The notes under the pieces: generated by a model | Database searches by the model: none | Told to the model about the DNA's origin: nothing | What the model saw: the letters and a program-made list of their open reading frames with translations, nothing else | Source: Platanthera guangdongensis | Lineage: Eukaryota > Streptophyta > Magnoliopsida > Asparagales > Orchidaceae | Direction of reading: 5' to 3' | NCBI GenBank assembly: GCA_039583875.1 | Contig: CM077161.1 | Coordinates: forward strand, 60,951,885 to 61,015,884 | Length of the DNA stretch: 64,000 nt | Shown here: one piece after another, positions 63,755 through 64,000 of the stretch | Layout: every line of letters begins with the position of its first letter | How positions within the stretch are numbered: position 1 is the stretch's first letter | Translations under genes and position numbers: made by a program

Positions 63755-64000
63755 ATGGCACATAACAAGGACTATGCAAGCACCAGACCTCCAGTGTGGA
63801 ATCTAAATAGGTTTGCCATCTAGAAGGCAAGAATCATATTATATATGAATTCTATTGATGAGGATATCTACAATTCCATTATGACAGGTCCTCCTCAACC
63901 ATCTACCTCTACAGCAACATCCAGCACTAATGCAGTTCTACCACCTGAGTGGACTGAGGTTCAAAAGAAGGCTAAAGTTGCTGATGCCAAAGCCATGAAT
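63755..64000 (+). pseudogene. Element H gag, N-terminal start, runs off the window
   Basis: The ATG at 63755 lies 91 bp after the primer-binding site. The frame begins with RPPVWNLNRFAI, then a TAG where copia gag has Trp (the usual W-K-x-R), and continues KARIILYMNSIDEDIYNSIM and PPEWTEVQKKAKVADAKAMN to the window edge. This is the standard copia/Sirevirus gag opening. The stop means this copy is probably dead too. Confidence 0.82.

Overview
The window is plant nuclear DNA, most likely from a eudicot, and consists almost entirely of nested LTR retrotransposons. The evidence is the Ty1/copia (Sirevirus) and Ty3/gypsy (Tat, Tekay-like and CRM/Galadriel-like chromovirus) protein remnants, primer-binding sites complementary to initiator-Met tRNA, 1-3 kb LTRs, target-site duplications (TSDs) and a captured fragment of a plant sphingoid-base-kinase-like gene. 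I see no intact host gene, rRNA gene, tRNA gene or CRISPR array. The pattern suits a heterochromatic, possibly pericentromeric region.

Layout. Element F (minus strand, Tat-type Ty3/gypsy) is the old host of the left half, about 1-38455. From right to left it has a 5' LTR part (37800-38455), gag, protease, RT, RNase H plus a second RNase H, integrase, an 86-bp tandem-repeat 3'UTR and a remnant of an antisense ORF (1-311). Element A (minus, 1801-14482, Sirevirus with an envelope-like ORF) landed in the 86-bp array, with TSD ATGAG. Element E (plus, 16935-33165, Tekay-like) landed in F between RNase H and integrase, with TSD CTTGT. A 5.3-kb DNA-transposon-like insert I (17690-23033), carrying gene and LINE fragments, lies in the C-run of E's left LTR.

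Right half. Element C (plus, second Sirevirus family) begins at about 38456. Its 5' LTR is split by element D (plus, 38707-47925, Tekay-like, TSD AAAGG). Just past its primer-binding site it is split by element G (minus, 50110-57235, CRM/Galadriel-like chromovirus, TSD CTCAR). From 57.5 kb to the end lies element H (plus, third Sirevirus family): LTR, internal region without pol, LTR, primer-binding site, and the start of gag running off the window.

Most coding regions are broken by in-frame stops, many at codons expected to be TGG, CAG or CGA, which fits decay of methylated DNA. E also has a dense patch of single-base indels at about 27.9-31.9 kb, which may be a sequence-quality problem.

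The strongest unexplained signal concerns regulation. Five families (A, C, D, F, H) each carry a private array of a short, mostly palindromic motif in the LTR, upstream of the TATA box wherever one is seen. The three Sirevirus families share an almost identical core promoter. Two of them share a hairpin with a conserved C-rich loop near the LTR end but different, self-complementary stems. In A the same CTCGAG palindrome recurs inside the element, next to a TATA box just before the envelope-like ORF, which suggests a second promoter with the same cis-code as the LTR. H also has a TATA box just before its envelope-like ORF.
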